A stretch of DNA of 55,364 nucleotides, from assembly GCA_017444645.1 (NCBI GenBank), contig JAFSWG010000041.1:1-55364 (forward strand). Direction: 5' to 3'. Within the stretch, counting starts at the first letter, position 1. Every line of letters starts with the position of its first letter. The notes under the pieces are model-generated. The model saw nothing but the letters and a program-made list of their open reading frames with translations, did no database searches and was not told the origin of the DNA. Origin of the DNA: Acholeplasmatales bacterium. GTDB taxonomy: Bacteria > Bacillota_I > Bacilli_A > Acholeplasmatales > Anaeroplasmataceae. Made by a program: the position numbers and the translations under genes. Below, in pieces: positions 34,092 through 42,947 of this stretch.

Positions 34092-35326
34092 TATTCTTCT
34101 CTTTCAATTAATTCATCTAAAGTCATTCTTCTAACTACAAGCTTTGATTTACCATCTTCAACAAATACAACTGCAGGTGTTAATGCCTTATTATAATTAG
34201 ATGACATTGAATATCCATAAGCACCTGTTGTATAAGTTATTAATAAATCTCCTGGATTTGCTTCAGGTAATTTATAATCTTCGATAATTAAATCTCCACT
34301 TTCACAGCACTTACCTGCGATAGTTACTGTATGATCTTTCTTATCATTTTCTTTATCAATGATATCACAATCATATTTTGCTTGATATAAGGCAGGTCTA
34401 ATATTATCAGTCATACCTCCATCAATGAAATAATATTCTTTATTTGGAGTTTTCTTTGTAAATCCAATTGTATATAAAGTATATCCTGCTTCACCTACAA
34501 TTGAACGACCTGGTTCAATACATAATTTCTTAATTTTAACATTTGATTTTGCAAGTGCGTTTTCACATGTTTCAATTAAATTTTTAGATACAACATCAAA
34601 TGGAATTGGTTGATCCTCATCTGTATAATGAACACCAAAACCTCCACCAATATTTAATACTAATGGCTTATCAAAATCTTTACAATATGTAATTAATTTC
34701 TCTAGTGCTGCATCAAATGCTTTTAAATCAAAGATTTGAGATCCAATATGAGAATGGAATCCTAAGAAATTAATATATTCTGATTTATTAATTACTTCTA
34801 ACATTGTATTATAATCATCTGATTTATATGCTACACCAAATTTAGAATCTACATGTGCAGTAACAATAAATTTATGTGTATGTGCTGAAACACCTACATT
34901 TAATCTAATGATAATATTAACATTTTTCTTTAATTCTTTAGTTATCATATCTAAAGCAACTAATTCCATTAAATTATCAACAACAATTGTTCCAACGTTA
35001 TTCATAATAATAAATCTTAATTCATCAGGAGATTTATTATTACCATGGAAATAAACCTTCTTAGGGTCATAGCCAACATTTAATGCTGTATAGAATTCAC
35101 CAACTGATACACAGTCAAGTGATAATCCTTCTTGGTCAACTATTCTAACCATTTCTTTTACATTAAATGCTTTAGATGCAAATAATACTTCTGTTTCAAA
35201 TTGATTTGATTTGAAATTATTAATATATAATCTCATATTATTTTTTAGCATTGCTGCATCATAGATATATAGCGGTGTACCATATTCTTTTTTTAATTCA
35301 CGTACATCTACACCTGATATTTTCAT
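34091..35326 (-). CDS. lysA: diaminopimelate decarboxylase
   Basis: 411 residues from the ATG at 35326; the ATG at 35335 touches the SD and is rejected. Fold III pyridoxal-phosphate enzyme. Seen: TPLYIYDAAML near 17, the cofactor lysine in LFASKAFN near 46-53, HSHIGSQI near 192, NIGGGFGVHY near 228, EPGRSIVGEAG near 278 and CCESGD near 344 at the active site. It decarboxylates meso-diaminopimelate to lysine. First gene of lysA-dapF-like-dapA-dapB, controlled by a lysine riboswitch in its leader. SD AAGGAG. Confidence 0.94.
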   Translation of the reverse strand: MKISGVDVRELKKEYGTPLYIYDAAMLKNNMRLYINNFKSNQFETEVLFASKAFNVKEMVRIVDQEGLSLDCVSVGEFYTALNVGYDPKKVYFHGNNKSPDELRFIIMNNVGTIVVDNLMELVALDMITKELKKNVNIIIRLNVGVSAHTHKFIVTAHVDSKFGVAYKSDDYNTMLEVINKSEYINFLGFHSHIGSQIFDLKAFDAALEKLITYCKDFDKPLVLNIGGGFGVHYTDEDQPIPFDVVSKNLIETCENALAKSNVKIKKLCIEPGRSIVGEAGYTLYTIGFTKKTPNKEYYFIDGGMTDNIRPALYQAKYDCDIIDKENDKKDHTVTIAGKCCESGDLIIEDYKLPEANPGDLLITYTTGAYGYSMSSNYNKALTPAVVFVEDGKSKLVVRRMTLDELIEREE

Positions 35327-35352
35327 AATAATCATCTCCTTATATAATTATT

Positions 35353-35375
35353 AAAAGGCGCCTTTAGCGCCTTTT
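35353..35375 (-). terminator. riboswitch-controlled terminator before lysA
   Basis: On the minus strand AAAAGGCGC, 5-base loop, GCGCCTTTT, then AATAATT. The word GGCGCTAA of its 5' arm recurs 36 bases upstream at the riboswitch 3' end, so two exclusive pairings are possible. Confidence 0.8.
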
Positions 35376-35394
35376 ATGTTTGAAATTTATCATA

Positions 35395-35562
35395 ATATAA
35401 TTAGCGCCACTACAACTGTAGGAGTGATATAAGTATTTCCTATATCCCCACATAATCTATATGCCTATAGAATATGTTCGGCAATGGTTACCTTTCTTAT
35501 GGTTCATAGAATGCCTTCTTCCCATAATACTTATTTGCATTGCTACCTCTAATATAAATTTT
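35395..35562 (-). ncRNA. lysine riboswitch (L box)
   Basis: On the minus strand the leader starts with the L-box word AGAGGTAGC (35550-35542). P2 forms from GCAATG with CATTGC and carries the loop-E signature AAGTA opposite GAAAGG around TTATGG/CCATAA; the conserved core GCCGAAC follows. Three more hairpins come in order: P3 (CATA...TATG), P4 (GATATA/TATATC) and P5 (CTACA/TGTAG), then a P1 strand CTAAT. The five-helix order and the conserved words identify the lysine aptamer. Lysine binding should favour the terminator at 35353-35375 and shut off the operon. Confidence 0.88.
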
Positions 35563-35570
35563 ATGTTTTT

Positions 35571-35599
35571 ATTGTATCACTACTTTTTTAATATGTAAA
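35571..35599 (-). promoter_or_regulatory. promoter of the lysine riboswitch operon
   Basis: Minus strand TTTACA (35599-35594), 17 bases, TACAAT (35576-35571) with an extended TG. The start would lie a few bases before the riboswitch. Confidence 0.7.
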
Positions 35600-35633
35600 G
35601 TAATTAGAAAAATATATTTTACAAAATTTAATT

Positions 35634-36635
35634 TTACCAATACTTTTCGGATTTTAAGCTTCTAGCTAATAACATTTGAAGTGCATCCTTAGCACTTATT
35701 TTGCCATTAACTACTAAATATGCTGTAGATATAATAGGAAGCTCTAAATTATATTTAATACCTATTTCATTTCCAGCAATGATAGCTCTAATACCTTCAA
35801 CAGTTTGTGCAGATGAGCCTACTGCTTCATCTACTGACATACCTTGACCTATTTTTAAGCCACATTGGAAATTTCTTGAATTCATTGATGATGCTGTAAC
35901 AATTAAATCACCAACACCAGATAGGCCATATGCTGTTTCAATATTACCACCAAGTGCTGTAACGATTGCTACTATCTCTTTTATACCACGGCTAATTAAG
36001 AAAGCTCTAGCGTTTTCTCCTAGTCCCATACCTGATGCTATACCTGAAACAATCGCGATGGCATTTTTCATTGATCCACCTGTTTCAACACCTATTACAT
36101 CATCTGACGAATATACTCTTAAATATTTTTCATTTGAAAATATTTTTTGTACCTCAAGTGCGGCATCTATGTTATTAGATGCTGCAACTAAAGATGTTAC
36201 TTTTCTTAAAATAACTTCTTCAGCATGGCTTGGGCCTGATAATACAACATATGCTTTGAAATTATTAGGATTAATTACTTCGTCAACAATTTGACTTACT
36301 CTATATGATGTATCAGGTTCAATACCCTTTGATACATTTACAAATAGTTTTTTTGAATTAATTAATTTATTAATTTCGGTTAAAACTATTCTCATCGCCT
36401 TTGTTGGTACACAAAGTACTAAAACATCTGAAAAATCACATGCTTCCTTTAAATCTAGAGTTGCTTTAATTGAATGAGGAATTTCTAAATCAAAAAATGG
36501 ATGTAAATGATTTTCATTTATCTTTTTAACAAAATCAGGATTAATATCTCTTATTAATACATCATTTCCATTATCTGCTAAAAGCTGTGCTAAGGTAGTA
36601 CCCCAAGCACCTCCACCTATAACTGATATATTCAT
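35634..36635 (-). CDS. gpsA: glycerol-3-phosphate dehydrogenase [NAD(P)+]
   Basis: 333 residues, typical length. Seen: nucleotide-binding GGGAWGTTLA near 7-16, LCVPTKAMR near 74, the family signature SGPSHAEEV near 134-142 and the region around the catalytic lysine, ETGGSMKNAIAI near 184-195. It reduces dihydroxyacetone phosphate to sn-glycerol 3-phosphate for phospholipids. It lies two bases behind der, a common Firmicute arrangement. No clear terminator follows, so read-through into the lysine riboswitch is possible. Confidence 0.94.
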   Translation of the reverse strand: MNISVIGGGAWGTTLAQLLADNGNDVLIRDINPDFVKKINENHLHPFFDLEIPHSIKATLDLKEACDFSDVLVLCVPTKAMRIVLTEINKLINSKKLFVNVSKGIEPDTSYRVSQIVDEVINPNNFKAYVVLSGPSHAEEVILRKVTSLVAASNNIDAALEVQKIFSNEKYLRVYSSDDVIGVETGGSMKNAIAIVSGIASGMGLGENARAFLISRGIKEIVAIVTALGGNIETAYGLSGVGDLIVTASSMNSRNFQCGLKIGQGMSVDEAVGSSAQTVEGIRAIIAGNEIGIKYNLELPIISTAYLVVNGKISAKDALQMLLARSLKSEKYW

Positions 36636-36637
36636 AA

Positions 36638-37942
36638 TTAGTCCCTCTTTCTAAATTCAATTTTGATTGGTGTTGCAAAGAAATCAAAATTCTTTCTAAT
36701 TTGATTTTCAAGATATCTATAATATGAGAAATGTAAGAATGCAGGGTCATTTACGAATAATGTAAATGTTGGAGGTAATTCACCAACTTGTTGTGCATAA
36801 TAAATTTTAAGCTTTCCACCATTAAAATCTGATGCAGGGAACATTGCTTGAGCATCCATTATTACATCATTTAATACTGATGTCTTAATATGTTTATGAT
36901 ATGCTTCGTAAGCTTGATTTATTGCTGGGAATAAAGTATGAACTCTTTTATTCTCTTTGGCAGATAAGAATACAATTGGAGCATAATCTAGATATTTAAA
37001 TTTATCTCTAATATCCTCTTCAAATGCTTTCATTGTTTTAGAATCTTTATCTACTAAATCCCATTTATTAACAACAATAATACATGGCTTTCTAAATTCG
37101 TCTACATATTGACCCACATGTAAATCTTGATCAATAACACCTACTGATGCATCAATTAATAGTAATACTAAATCACTTCTACCAATCGCATCAATACTTC
37201 TAATTACTGAATATTTTTCTACGTTTTCGTAAATCTTACCACGTTTTCTTAAACCTGCAGTATCGATTACTACATATTCTTTATCATATGCTTTAAATCT
37301 AGTATCAATAGAATCTCTAGTTGTACCTTCAATATCAGATACAATATCTCTATTTTCATTTAACAATGCATTAGTTAAACTTGATTTACCTACATTAGGT
37401 CTACCAATAATAGAAAAATGAATTGCTCCATCATCAAATGCAACCTCTTGCTTAGGGAAATGTTTAATTACTTCATCTAATAAATTACCAATTCCAATAC
37501 CATGGCTTGATGATACAACAATAGGATCACCAAATCCTAATGAATAGAATTCATAAGAATTTTCTCTAAATTTTTGATCATCAACCTTGTTTACAGCAAG
37601 TAATACAGGCTTATCTGTTTTATATAATAATTTAGCGACATATGTGTCATCATTTGTTAAACCACTACGACAATCAACAACAAAAATAATAACATCAGCC
37701 TCTTCCATTGCAATTTCAGCTTGTGCCTTTATTTCTGTTAAAAAGGGAGCATTGCCTAATTCGATGCCCCCAGTATCAATCAAAAAGAATTCTTTTTCTA
37801 GCCAAGATGCTTTTGAGTAAATTCTATCTCTAGTTACACCTGGTTGATCGTCAGTAATGGATAATCTTTCACCGATAATACGGTTAAATAGAGTAGATTT
37901 ACCTACGTTAGGTCTACCTACAATTGCTACTTTAGGTAACAT
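36638..37942 (-). CDS. der: ribosome biogenesis GTPase Der (EngA)
   Basis: 434 residues. Two tandem GTPase domains, each with GRPNVGKS (near 8 and 181), followed by the DTAGG and DTAGL switch motifs and the NKVD/NKWD base-specificity motifs, then a KH-like C-terminal domain (about 350-434). Der acts in 50S subunit assembly. It lies in the usual cluster cmk/rpsA-der-gpsA, 27 bases after the fusion gene. Confidence 0.95.
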   Translation of the reverse strand: MLPKVAIVGRPNVGKSTLFNRIIGERLSITDDQPGVTRDRIYSKASWLEKEFFLIDTGGIELGNAPFLTEIKAQAEIAMEEADVIIFVVDCRSGLTNDDTYVAKLLYKTDKPVLLAVNKVDDQKFRENSYEFYSLGFGDPIVVSSSHGIGIGNLLDEVIKHFPKQEVAFDDGAIHFSIIGRPNVGKSSLTNALLNENRDIVSDIEGTTRDSIDTRFKAYDKEYVVIDTAGLRKRGKIYENVEKYSVIRSIDAIGRSDLVLLLIDASVGVIDQDLHVGQYVDEFRKPCIIVVNKWDLVDKDSKTMKAFEEDIRDKFKYLDYAPIVFLSAKENKRVHTLFPAINQAYEAYHKHIKTSVLNDVIMDAQAMFPASDFNGGKLKIYYAQQVGELPPTFTLFVNDPAFLHFSYYRYLENQIRKNFDFFATPIKIEFRKRD

Positions 37943-37969
37943 AATTATTCACCACCAAAATTCAATTTA

Positions 37970-40027
37970 TTATTTTTCTAAAACTTCTTTAAATTGGTCT
38001 CCAATTGAAGTAGATGCTTCTTCATTTTGTAAATACTTTTCAAATTCAGCTCTTTCTTCTTTGTTAACTAATTTTTTAATAGAAAGTTTTAATTTCCACT
38101 CTTTCTTGTTTACGTCAATAACAATAGCCTTAGCTTCATCACCTACTGCATAGAAATCAGAAAGTGTCTTCTTTCCTTCAACCATTGTTTCGCTTTGAGG
38201 AATAAATCCATCAACGCCAAATGCTTCAACAATTAATCCTGAAGATTTAATTTCTTTAACCTTAATATCAGTTACATCACCAACTTTAGCCTCAACCTTA
38301 TCCCAAGGATTATCCATTAAAGCTTTTCTTGATAATCTAATATTTTCTTTTTCATCATTCATTTGAATGATTGCAACTTCAACTTCATCACCAATAACAA
38401 CTTGGTTATTGTAATTATCGTTTGGATTCCAAGAATATTCGCTTTGATGTAATAAGCCCTTTAAATTAGGAGCTATTTCAAGTAATAAATATCCTGGTTG
38501 CTTATTAGTTACTCTACCAACAATCTTATCTGATACCTTATGGTTTTCTTTGAATTCTTGGTATGCAGTTTTAACTAATGCTTTTCTTGATAATTGAAGC
38601 TTACCATTTTCTTTGGATAATACTTTTACTGTTACATTATCACCAGCTTTTAATACTGTAGTGATATCTACAAATTCATGAGCAACCTCACGTGCTTTAA
38701 TAATACCAGTAACATTACCAATCTTTACAAAAGCAGCATATTTTTCAACCTTAGTGATTGTACCTTCTAATACATCACCTTCATTAATTGAATCTAATTC
38801 CTTATCTCTTGTTTCAAGATATTTTTCATGTTCAATAACTTTTGCAGAAACAACTGCTCTTCTTCTCTTTTCTTCGATTTCAATTACCTTTACAGCAACA
38901 TCTTCTTTAGCCTTAGTATCCTTTAAAGCTTGGCTCTTAGGCATAAATAATTCAATTCCATTATAAACACAAAGGAAACCACTATTTACTTCTTTTAAAA
39001 CATGAACTGTAATTTCTTCATTATTTTCTTTTGCAGCAACAACCTTATCAAAAGCTTCTCCCTTTAATTGATCAAGTCTTGATAACATAATTAAGCTATG
39101 GTCATTTCTACCTTGTCCATTTTCAATTTTTGTAACTTTACAAGTTAACTTATCACCAATTTTTACTAATCCTTTAAATGAAGTTACATTTTGATCCTTA
39201 GTAAAATAATTTAAGTGAAGTGTACCTTCTGTAAAGCTATGAATATCTAATAATAATGTTTTGTCATCAGGAATAGATACTACTACACCTTCTACTACAT
39301 CACCAACTCTAACATTTGGTTTAGCACTATAATCATTTAATAATTCTTCAAAACTTGGTTCCTTTGACATTTTATTATACCTCTCATTAATCAAACTTAT
39401 AATCTTATTTACAACCTCATCAATTGTCATTTCAGTTGTATCAACCATGATTGCATCATCTACTTTTTTAAGTGGTGATATTTCACGGTGTGAATCTTTA
39501 TAATCCCTAACTTTTATTTCATTCAATATAGTTTCGTAATCTGATTCAATTCCCTTTAATGCATTTTCCTTACAACGTCTTTTAGCTCTTTCAGAAGCTT
39601 TAGCAGTTAAATAAATTTTCAAATCAGCATTTGGTAATACGACAGAGCCAATATCTCTACCATCCATTATTACCTTTCCCTCTTTAGCTGATTCTCTTTG
39701 GAATTCAACCATTTTTTCTCTTACTAATTTTACTTTCGCTACAGCTGAAGCATTATTAGTAACATCTTCTTTTCTAATTTCAGTAGAAACATCTTCTCCA
39801 TTCAAATAAGTCTTACCATCTTTGTAAACTACTTGAATGTCTTTTACGAAGCTATATTCATCTTCGTTTTCTAAATTAATTTTTCTTTTTAATGCTTCAA
39901 GCGTTACCGCACGATACATTGCTCCTGTATCAATATGCGTGAAGCCTTCTTTTTCCGCTATAATAGCTGAAATTGATGATTTTCCGCTACCTGCTGGCCC
40001 ATCAATAGCCACAATAAATTTTTCCAT
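37970..40027 (-). CDS. fusion of cytidylate kinase and ribosomal protein S1
   Basis: 685 residues. Residues 1-219 are a complete CMP kinase: P-loop DGPAGSGKSS (9-18), DTGAMYRAV near 33-41, MDGRDIGSVV near 121-130 and the RVRDxxD-like lid VRDYKDSHRE. Residues 220-685 contain about five S1 RNA-binding repeats, the last ones ending in LSRKAL, as in Firmicute S1 proteins. The join is in frame at NERYNKMSKEPS. An SD-like GAGAGG lies 9 bases before the ATG at 39370, so a free S1 protein could also be made. In many Firmicutes cmk and rpsA are adjacent separate genes. Followed by der. Confidence 0.88.
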   Translation of the reverse strand: MEKFIVAIDGPAGSGKSSISAIIAEKEGFTHIDTGAMYRAVTLEALKRKINLENEDEYSFVKDIQVVYKDGKTYLNGEDVSTEIRKEDVTNNASAVAKVKLVREKMVEFQRESAKEGKVIMDGRDIGSVVLPNADLKIYLTAKASERAKRRCKENALKGIESDYETILNEIKVRDYKDSHREISPLKKVDDAIMVDTTEMTIDEVVNKIISLINERYNKMSKEPSFEELLNDYSAKPNVRVGDVVEGVVVSIPDDKTLLLDIHSFTEGTLHLNYFTKDQNVTSFKGLVKIGDKLTCKVTKIENGQGRNDHSLIMLSRLDQLKGEAFDKVVAAKENNEEITVHVLKEVNSGFLCVYNGIELFMPKSQALKDTKAKEDVAVKVIEIEEKRRRAVVSAKVIEHEKYLETRDKELDSINEGDVLEGTITKVEKYAAFVKIGNVTGIIKAREVAHEFVDITTVLKAGDNVTVKVLSKENGKLQLSRKALVKTAYQEFKENHKVSDKIVGRVTNKQPGYLLLEIAPNLKGLLHQSEYSWNPNDNYNNQVVIGDEVEVAIIQMNDEKENIRLSRKALMDNPWDKVEAKVGDVTDIKVKEIKSSGLIVEAFGVDGFIPQSETMVEGKKTLSDFYAVGDEAKAIVIDVNKKEWKLKLSIKKLVNKEERAEFEKYLQNEEASTSIGDQFKEVLEK
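39370..39385 (-). promoter_or_regulatory. possible internal ribosome site for stand-alone S1
   Basis: On the minus strand GAGAGG, nine bases, ATG, in frame at residue 220 of the Cmk-S1 fusion, exactly at the domain join. Confidence 0.45.
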
Positions 40028-40071
40028 ATATGTACCTCGTTACATAATATTTTACCACATTTTTTGTAGTA

Positions 40072-40800
40072 TTACAAACTATATAATTTCTTTATCTCAT
40101 GAGGTTTTAATTCTCTATATTCTCCTACAGCAAGACCATCTAATGTGATTCCTGCAAAGGATAATCTCTTTAATTTTTTAACTTCAAATCCAACTGTTTC
40201 ACACATTTTTCTTACTTGACGATTTCTACCTTCAGTAATACCAATATGGATTAAAGATGAATTATGTTCCTTATCAAAATCAATTACCTCTACATGAGCA
40301 GGCTTTGTTTTAATACCATCTATAACAACGCCTCTAATTAATTGTGTTACAGCAGTTTGATTAATAATACCATCAACTCTTACTTGATATACTTTTTCAA
40401 CTTCTTTTTCACTTCTAGTTAATCTATATGATAATTCACCATCATTAGTTAATAGAAGCAAACCTGATGTATCATAATCTAATCTACCAACAGGGAAAAT
40501 TCTAGTCTTTTTAGTTTCAGGATCAATTAAATCCATTACAGTTCTTCTACCTAATTTATCAGATACTGCAGTAATATATCCTGTAGGCTTATTTAGAGCA
40601 TAATAAACATGTTGTTGACGAGATAATTCAACATTATCAACAACAATTTTGTCATTCTTTGATACCTTTGTTCCAAGCTCTGTAACAACAATATCATTGA
40701 CTTTAACTCTTCCCTCTTTAATTATTTCTTCGCATTTTCTTCTTGATGCAACACCACATGCTGCCATTACTTTTTGTAATCTTTCTTTATTATCATCCAC
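40072..40800 (-). CDS. rRNA large-subunit pseudouridine synthase, RluB/RsuA family
   Basis: About 242 residues from a GTG at 40800 with GGTG six bases upstream; no ATG lies in frame nearby, and an earlier TTG at 40821 is less likely. N-terminal S4 RNA-binding domain (ERLQKVMAACGVASRRKCEEII pattern, residues about 5-65) and the catalytic domain with GRLDYDTSGLLLLTNDG near 105-120. It modifies helix 89-90 region uridines in 23S rRNA if RluB, or 16S if RsuA. Promoter TTGTCA-N16-TATAAT. It heads the cmk-rpsA, der, gpsA cluster, a common Firmicute order. Confidence 0.88.
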   Translation of the reverse strand: MDDNKERLQKVMAACGVASRRKCEEIIKEGRVKVNDIVVTELGTKVSKNDKIVVDNVELSRQQHVYYALNKPTGYITAVSDKLGRRTVMDLIDPETKKTRIFPVGRLDYDTSGLLLLTNDGELSYRLTRSEKEVEKVYQVRVDGIINQTAVTQLIRGVVIDGIKTKPAHVEVIDFDKEHNSSLIHIGITEGRNRQVRKMCETVGFEVKKLKRLSFAGITLDGLAVGEYRELKPHEIKKLYSL

Positions 40801-40830
40801 GACAATCACCAACCTATACAAACTATAAAC

Positions 40831-40858
40831 ATTATATCATATTTTACAAATATGACAA
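40831..40858 (-). promoter_or_regulatory. promoter of the rluB-cmk/rpsA-der-gpsA cluster
   Basis: Minus strand TTGTCA (40858-40853), 16 bases, TATAAT (40836-40831). Confidence 0.7.
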
Positions 40859-40878
40859 ATATAAATAAGTATCAAGAT

Positions 40879-40907
40879 TTGATTATTTTTTTAATGTATG
40901 CTATCAT
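40879..40907 (+). promoter_or_regulatory. promoter of the small membrane protein gene
   Basis: TTGATT (40879-40884), 17 bases, TATCAT (40902-40907). Confidence 0.55.
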
Positions 40908-40931
40908 AAACTCAATTGGTGAGGGAAAAAT

Positions 40932-41378
40932 ATGGAACTAGAAATTAAGAAGTCAAGAATAATTATGGATATTATTTCAATTTTTATTCTAATTGCATAT
41001 GTTGTGTTATGGTTGATATTTAGTTATAATGTGATTCTTCCATGGGGAAGAACTCTTTTTGATGGACTAGGAGATTGGTTTTCTGACCAAGGACCTGGCG
41101 CACTTGCGTTAATCATTCCACTTGTCTTCGTTGGATTAGGTATTTTTATTCTAATTATCACATGTATTTTAGGACCAATATTATTATTTGTTATGGTAAT
41201 TATATTTATAATCCTAAGCTTAGTAGCTAAGAAAAAATGGATGTGTGTTATTGTAATTATATATGGATTTATATCTTTATCAATTCTTCCAGCAATTACC
41301 TCAATATTGATTTTAGAAGATAATAAAATAAATATTTACAATATGAAAAAAGAAATTATTGATAAACCTGAAGAATAA
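40932..41378 (+). CDS. small four-helix membrane protein, unknown function
   Basis: 148 residues, family not recognised. Hydrophobic segments near 12-35, 55-78, 82-100 and 103-123 suggest four helices, with a short cytosolic N-terminus and a charged C-terminal tail (KINIYNMKKEIIDKPEE). It is monocistronic: its own promoter lies upstream and a terminator whose stem begins inside the coding end closes it. SD GAGGG. No motif indicates transport or catalysis. Confidence 0.65.
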   Translation: MELEIKKSRIIMDIISIFILIAYVVLWLIFSYNVILPWGRTLFDGLGDWFSDQGPGALALIIPLVFVGLGIFILIITCILGPILLFVMVIIFIILSLVAKKKWMCVIVIIYGFISLSILPAITSILILEDNKINIYNMKKEIIDKPEE

Positions 41379-41396
41379 ACTCAGGTTTATTTTTAT
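41364..41396 (+). terminator. terminator overlapping the end of the small membrane gene
   Basis: AAACCTGA, 9-base loop, TCAGGTTT, then ATTTTTATTT. The 5' arm encodes the last residues. Confidence 0.83.
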
Positions 41397-41425
41397 TTAA
41401 AATTATACTCATTTTCATATTTATT

Positions 41426-41441
41426 GTGGTATAATTACCAC
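41426..41441 (+). promoter_or_regulatory. aminopeptidase promoter: palindrome over an extended -10
   Basis: GTGGTA-TAAT-TACCAC is a perfect inverted repeat (6-bp arms) that contains the TATAAT box (41430-41435) with an extended TG. A repressor here would block the -10 directly. SD GGAGG follows closely. Confidence 0.55.
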
Positions 41442-41457
41442 CGGAGGTATTTTAAAG

Positions 41458-42828
41458 ATGTATAAGAAAAATGCATGGTCAAAATATAATGACCAAGAAA
41501 TGAAAAAATTAATGACTTTCTGTGAAGATTATAAAGACTTTTTATCCACATGTAAGACAGAAAGAGAATGTGTAAAATATTCAGTTGAATTAATTGAAAA
41601 ATTAGGTTTTAAAAATATTAATTCTTTAAAATCATTAAAAGCTGGAGATAAGGTTTACGCAGTAAATAGAGACAAAAACATTTGTGTATTTGTAATTGGT
41701 GATGAACCAATTGAAAATGGTTTAAATGTATTAGGTGCACATATTGATTCACCAAGAATTGATATTAAACAAAATCCATTATATGAATCTGAAGGTTATG
41801 CAATGCTAGATGCTCACTACTATGGTGGTATCGTTAAATATCAATGGGTAACAATTAGACTTGCAATCCATGGTGTTGTATGTAAGAAAGATGGAAAGAT
41901 TGTTAATGTATGCATCGGTGAAAATCCTGATGATCCAGTATTAGTAATTACAGATCTTCTTCCACATCTTGCTGCTGAAAAAATGCAAAAATCAGGTGAT
42001 AAAGTAATCGAAGGTGAAGATTTAGATATCACTGTTGGTTCTATGGGACTTGATGGTGAAGAAAAGGAATCAGTTAAGAAAGCTATCTTAAAATTATTAA
42101 AAGAATTTTATGATATTGATGAAGAGGATTTTGTTTCAGCTGAACTTGAAATAGTTCCTGAAGGAAAAGCTCGTGACTTAGGTTTAGATAGATCAATGAT
42201 TTTAGGATATGGTCATGACGATAGAGTATGTGCTTATACTTCTTTACGTGCTGTATTAGATGCAGGTAAATGTAAACGTACTACTTGTGCTTTCTTAGTA
42301 GATAAGGAAGAGGTTGGCTCTATTGGTGCAACTGGTGCTCATTCTACTTGGTTCCAAAATGTATTAGCTGAATTAATTAATTTACAAAATGGTAATTATA
42401 ATGATTTAATGCTAAGAAGAGCATTAACTAATACTTATATGTTATCAAGTGATGTATCTGCAGCATATGATCCACTCTATAGAGGTGTATTTGAAAAGAA
42501 TAATGCTTGCTTCTTAGGCTCAGGTATTACATTCAATAAATATACAGGTGCTAGAGGTAAATCAGGATGTAATGATGCAATGCCTGAATACATGGCAAAG
42601 ATTAGAAAAATAATGGATGATAACAATATCAATTATCAAACTGCAGAACTAGGAAAGGTTGATGTTGGTGGAGGCGGAACAATCGCCTACATTATGGGTA
42701 ACCAAAACATGAACGTAATTGATGCTGGTGTACCAGTTTTATCAATGCATGCTCCACAAGAAGCTGTATCTAAAGCTGACGTATATGAAGCATATATGGG
42801 ATATATCGCATTCATTAAAGAAGCTTAA
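41458..42828 (+). CDS. M18-family aminopeptidase
   Basis: 456 residues. Dinuclear zinc peptidase. Seen: GAHIDSPRID near 93-102 (metal His and catalytic Asp), the DxGxDRSMILGYGHDDRV run near 240-258, DKEEVGSIGATG near 281-292 with catalytic and metal glutamates, and the C-terminal metal histidine in LSMHAPQE near 429. It removes N-terminal, usually acidic or neutral, residues from peptides in the cytosol. It is monocistronic, with the palindromic promoter at 41426-41441 and a strong terminator. SD GGAGG. Confidence 0.92.
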   Translation: MYKKNAWSKYNDQEMKKLMTFCEDYKDFLSTCKTERECVKYSVELIEKLGFKNINSLKSLKAGDKVYAVNRDKNICVFVIGDEPIENGLNVLGAHIDSPRIDIKQNPLYESEGYAMLDAHYYGGIVKYQWVTIRLAIHGVVCKKDGKIVNVCIGENPDDPVLVITDLLPHLAAEKMQKSGDKVIEGEDLDITVGSMGLDGEEKESVKKAILKLLKEFYDIDEEDFVSAELEIVPEGKARDLGLDRSMILGYGHDDRVCAYTSLRAVLDAGKCKRTTCAFLVDKEEVGSIGATGAHSTWFQNVLAELINLQNGNYNDLMLRRALTNTYMLSSDVSAAYDPLYRGVFEKNNACFLGSGITFNKYTGARGKSGCNDAMPEYMAKIRKIMDDNNINYQTAELGKVDVGGGGTIAYIMGNQNMNVIDAGVPVLSMHAPQEAVSKADVYEAYMGYIAFIKEA

Positions 42829-42877
42829 TTAGATATCCGAAAAATTACATTTCATTTTGGGCAAAATTAACATATAT

Positions 42878-42910
42878 AAAAAAATGGCTTAACAAAGCCA
42901 TTTTTTCTTT
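42878..42910. terminator. bidirectional terminator after the aminopeptidase
   Basis: AAAAAATGGCTT, 4-base loop, AAGCCATTTTTT, followed by T-rich DNA; usable from either strand. Confidence 0.88.
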
Positions 42911-42947
42911 TTTTCTTTTTTTATTTTTTACATTACAAAATGTATTT

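Noticed and set aside
39360-39390. Sequencing error joining cmk and rpsA
   Set aside because: The linker is short, in frame and free of homopolymer runs at the join; a substitution of a lost stop cannot be excluded but no frameshift is needed.
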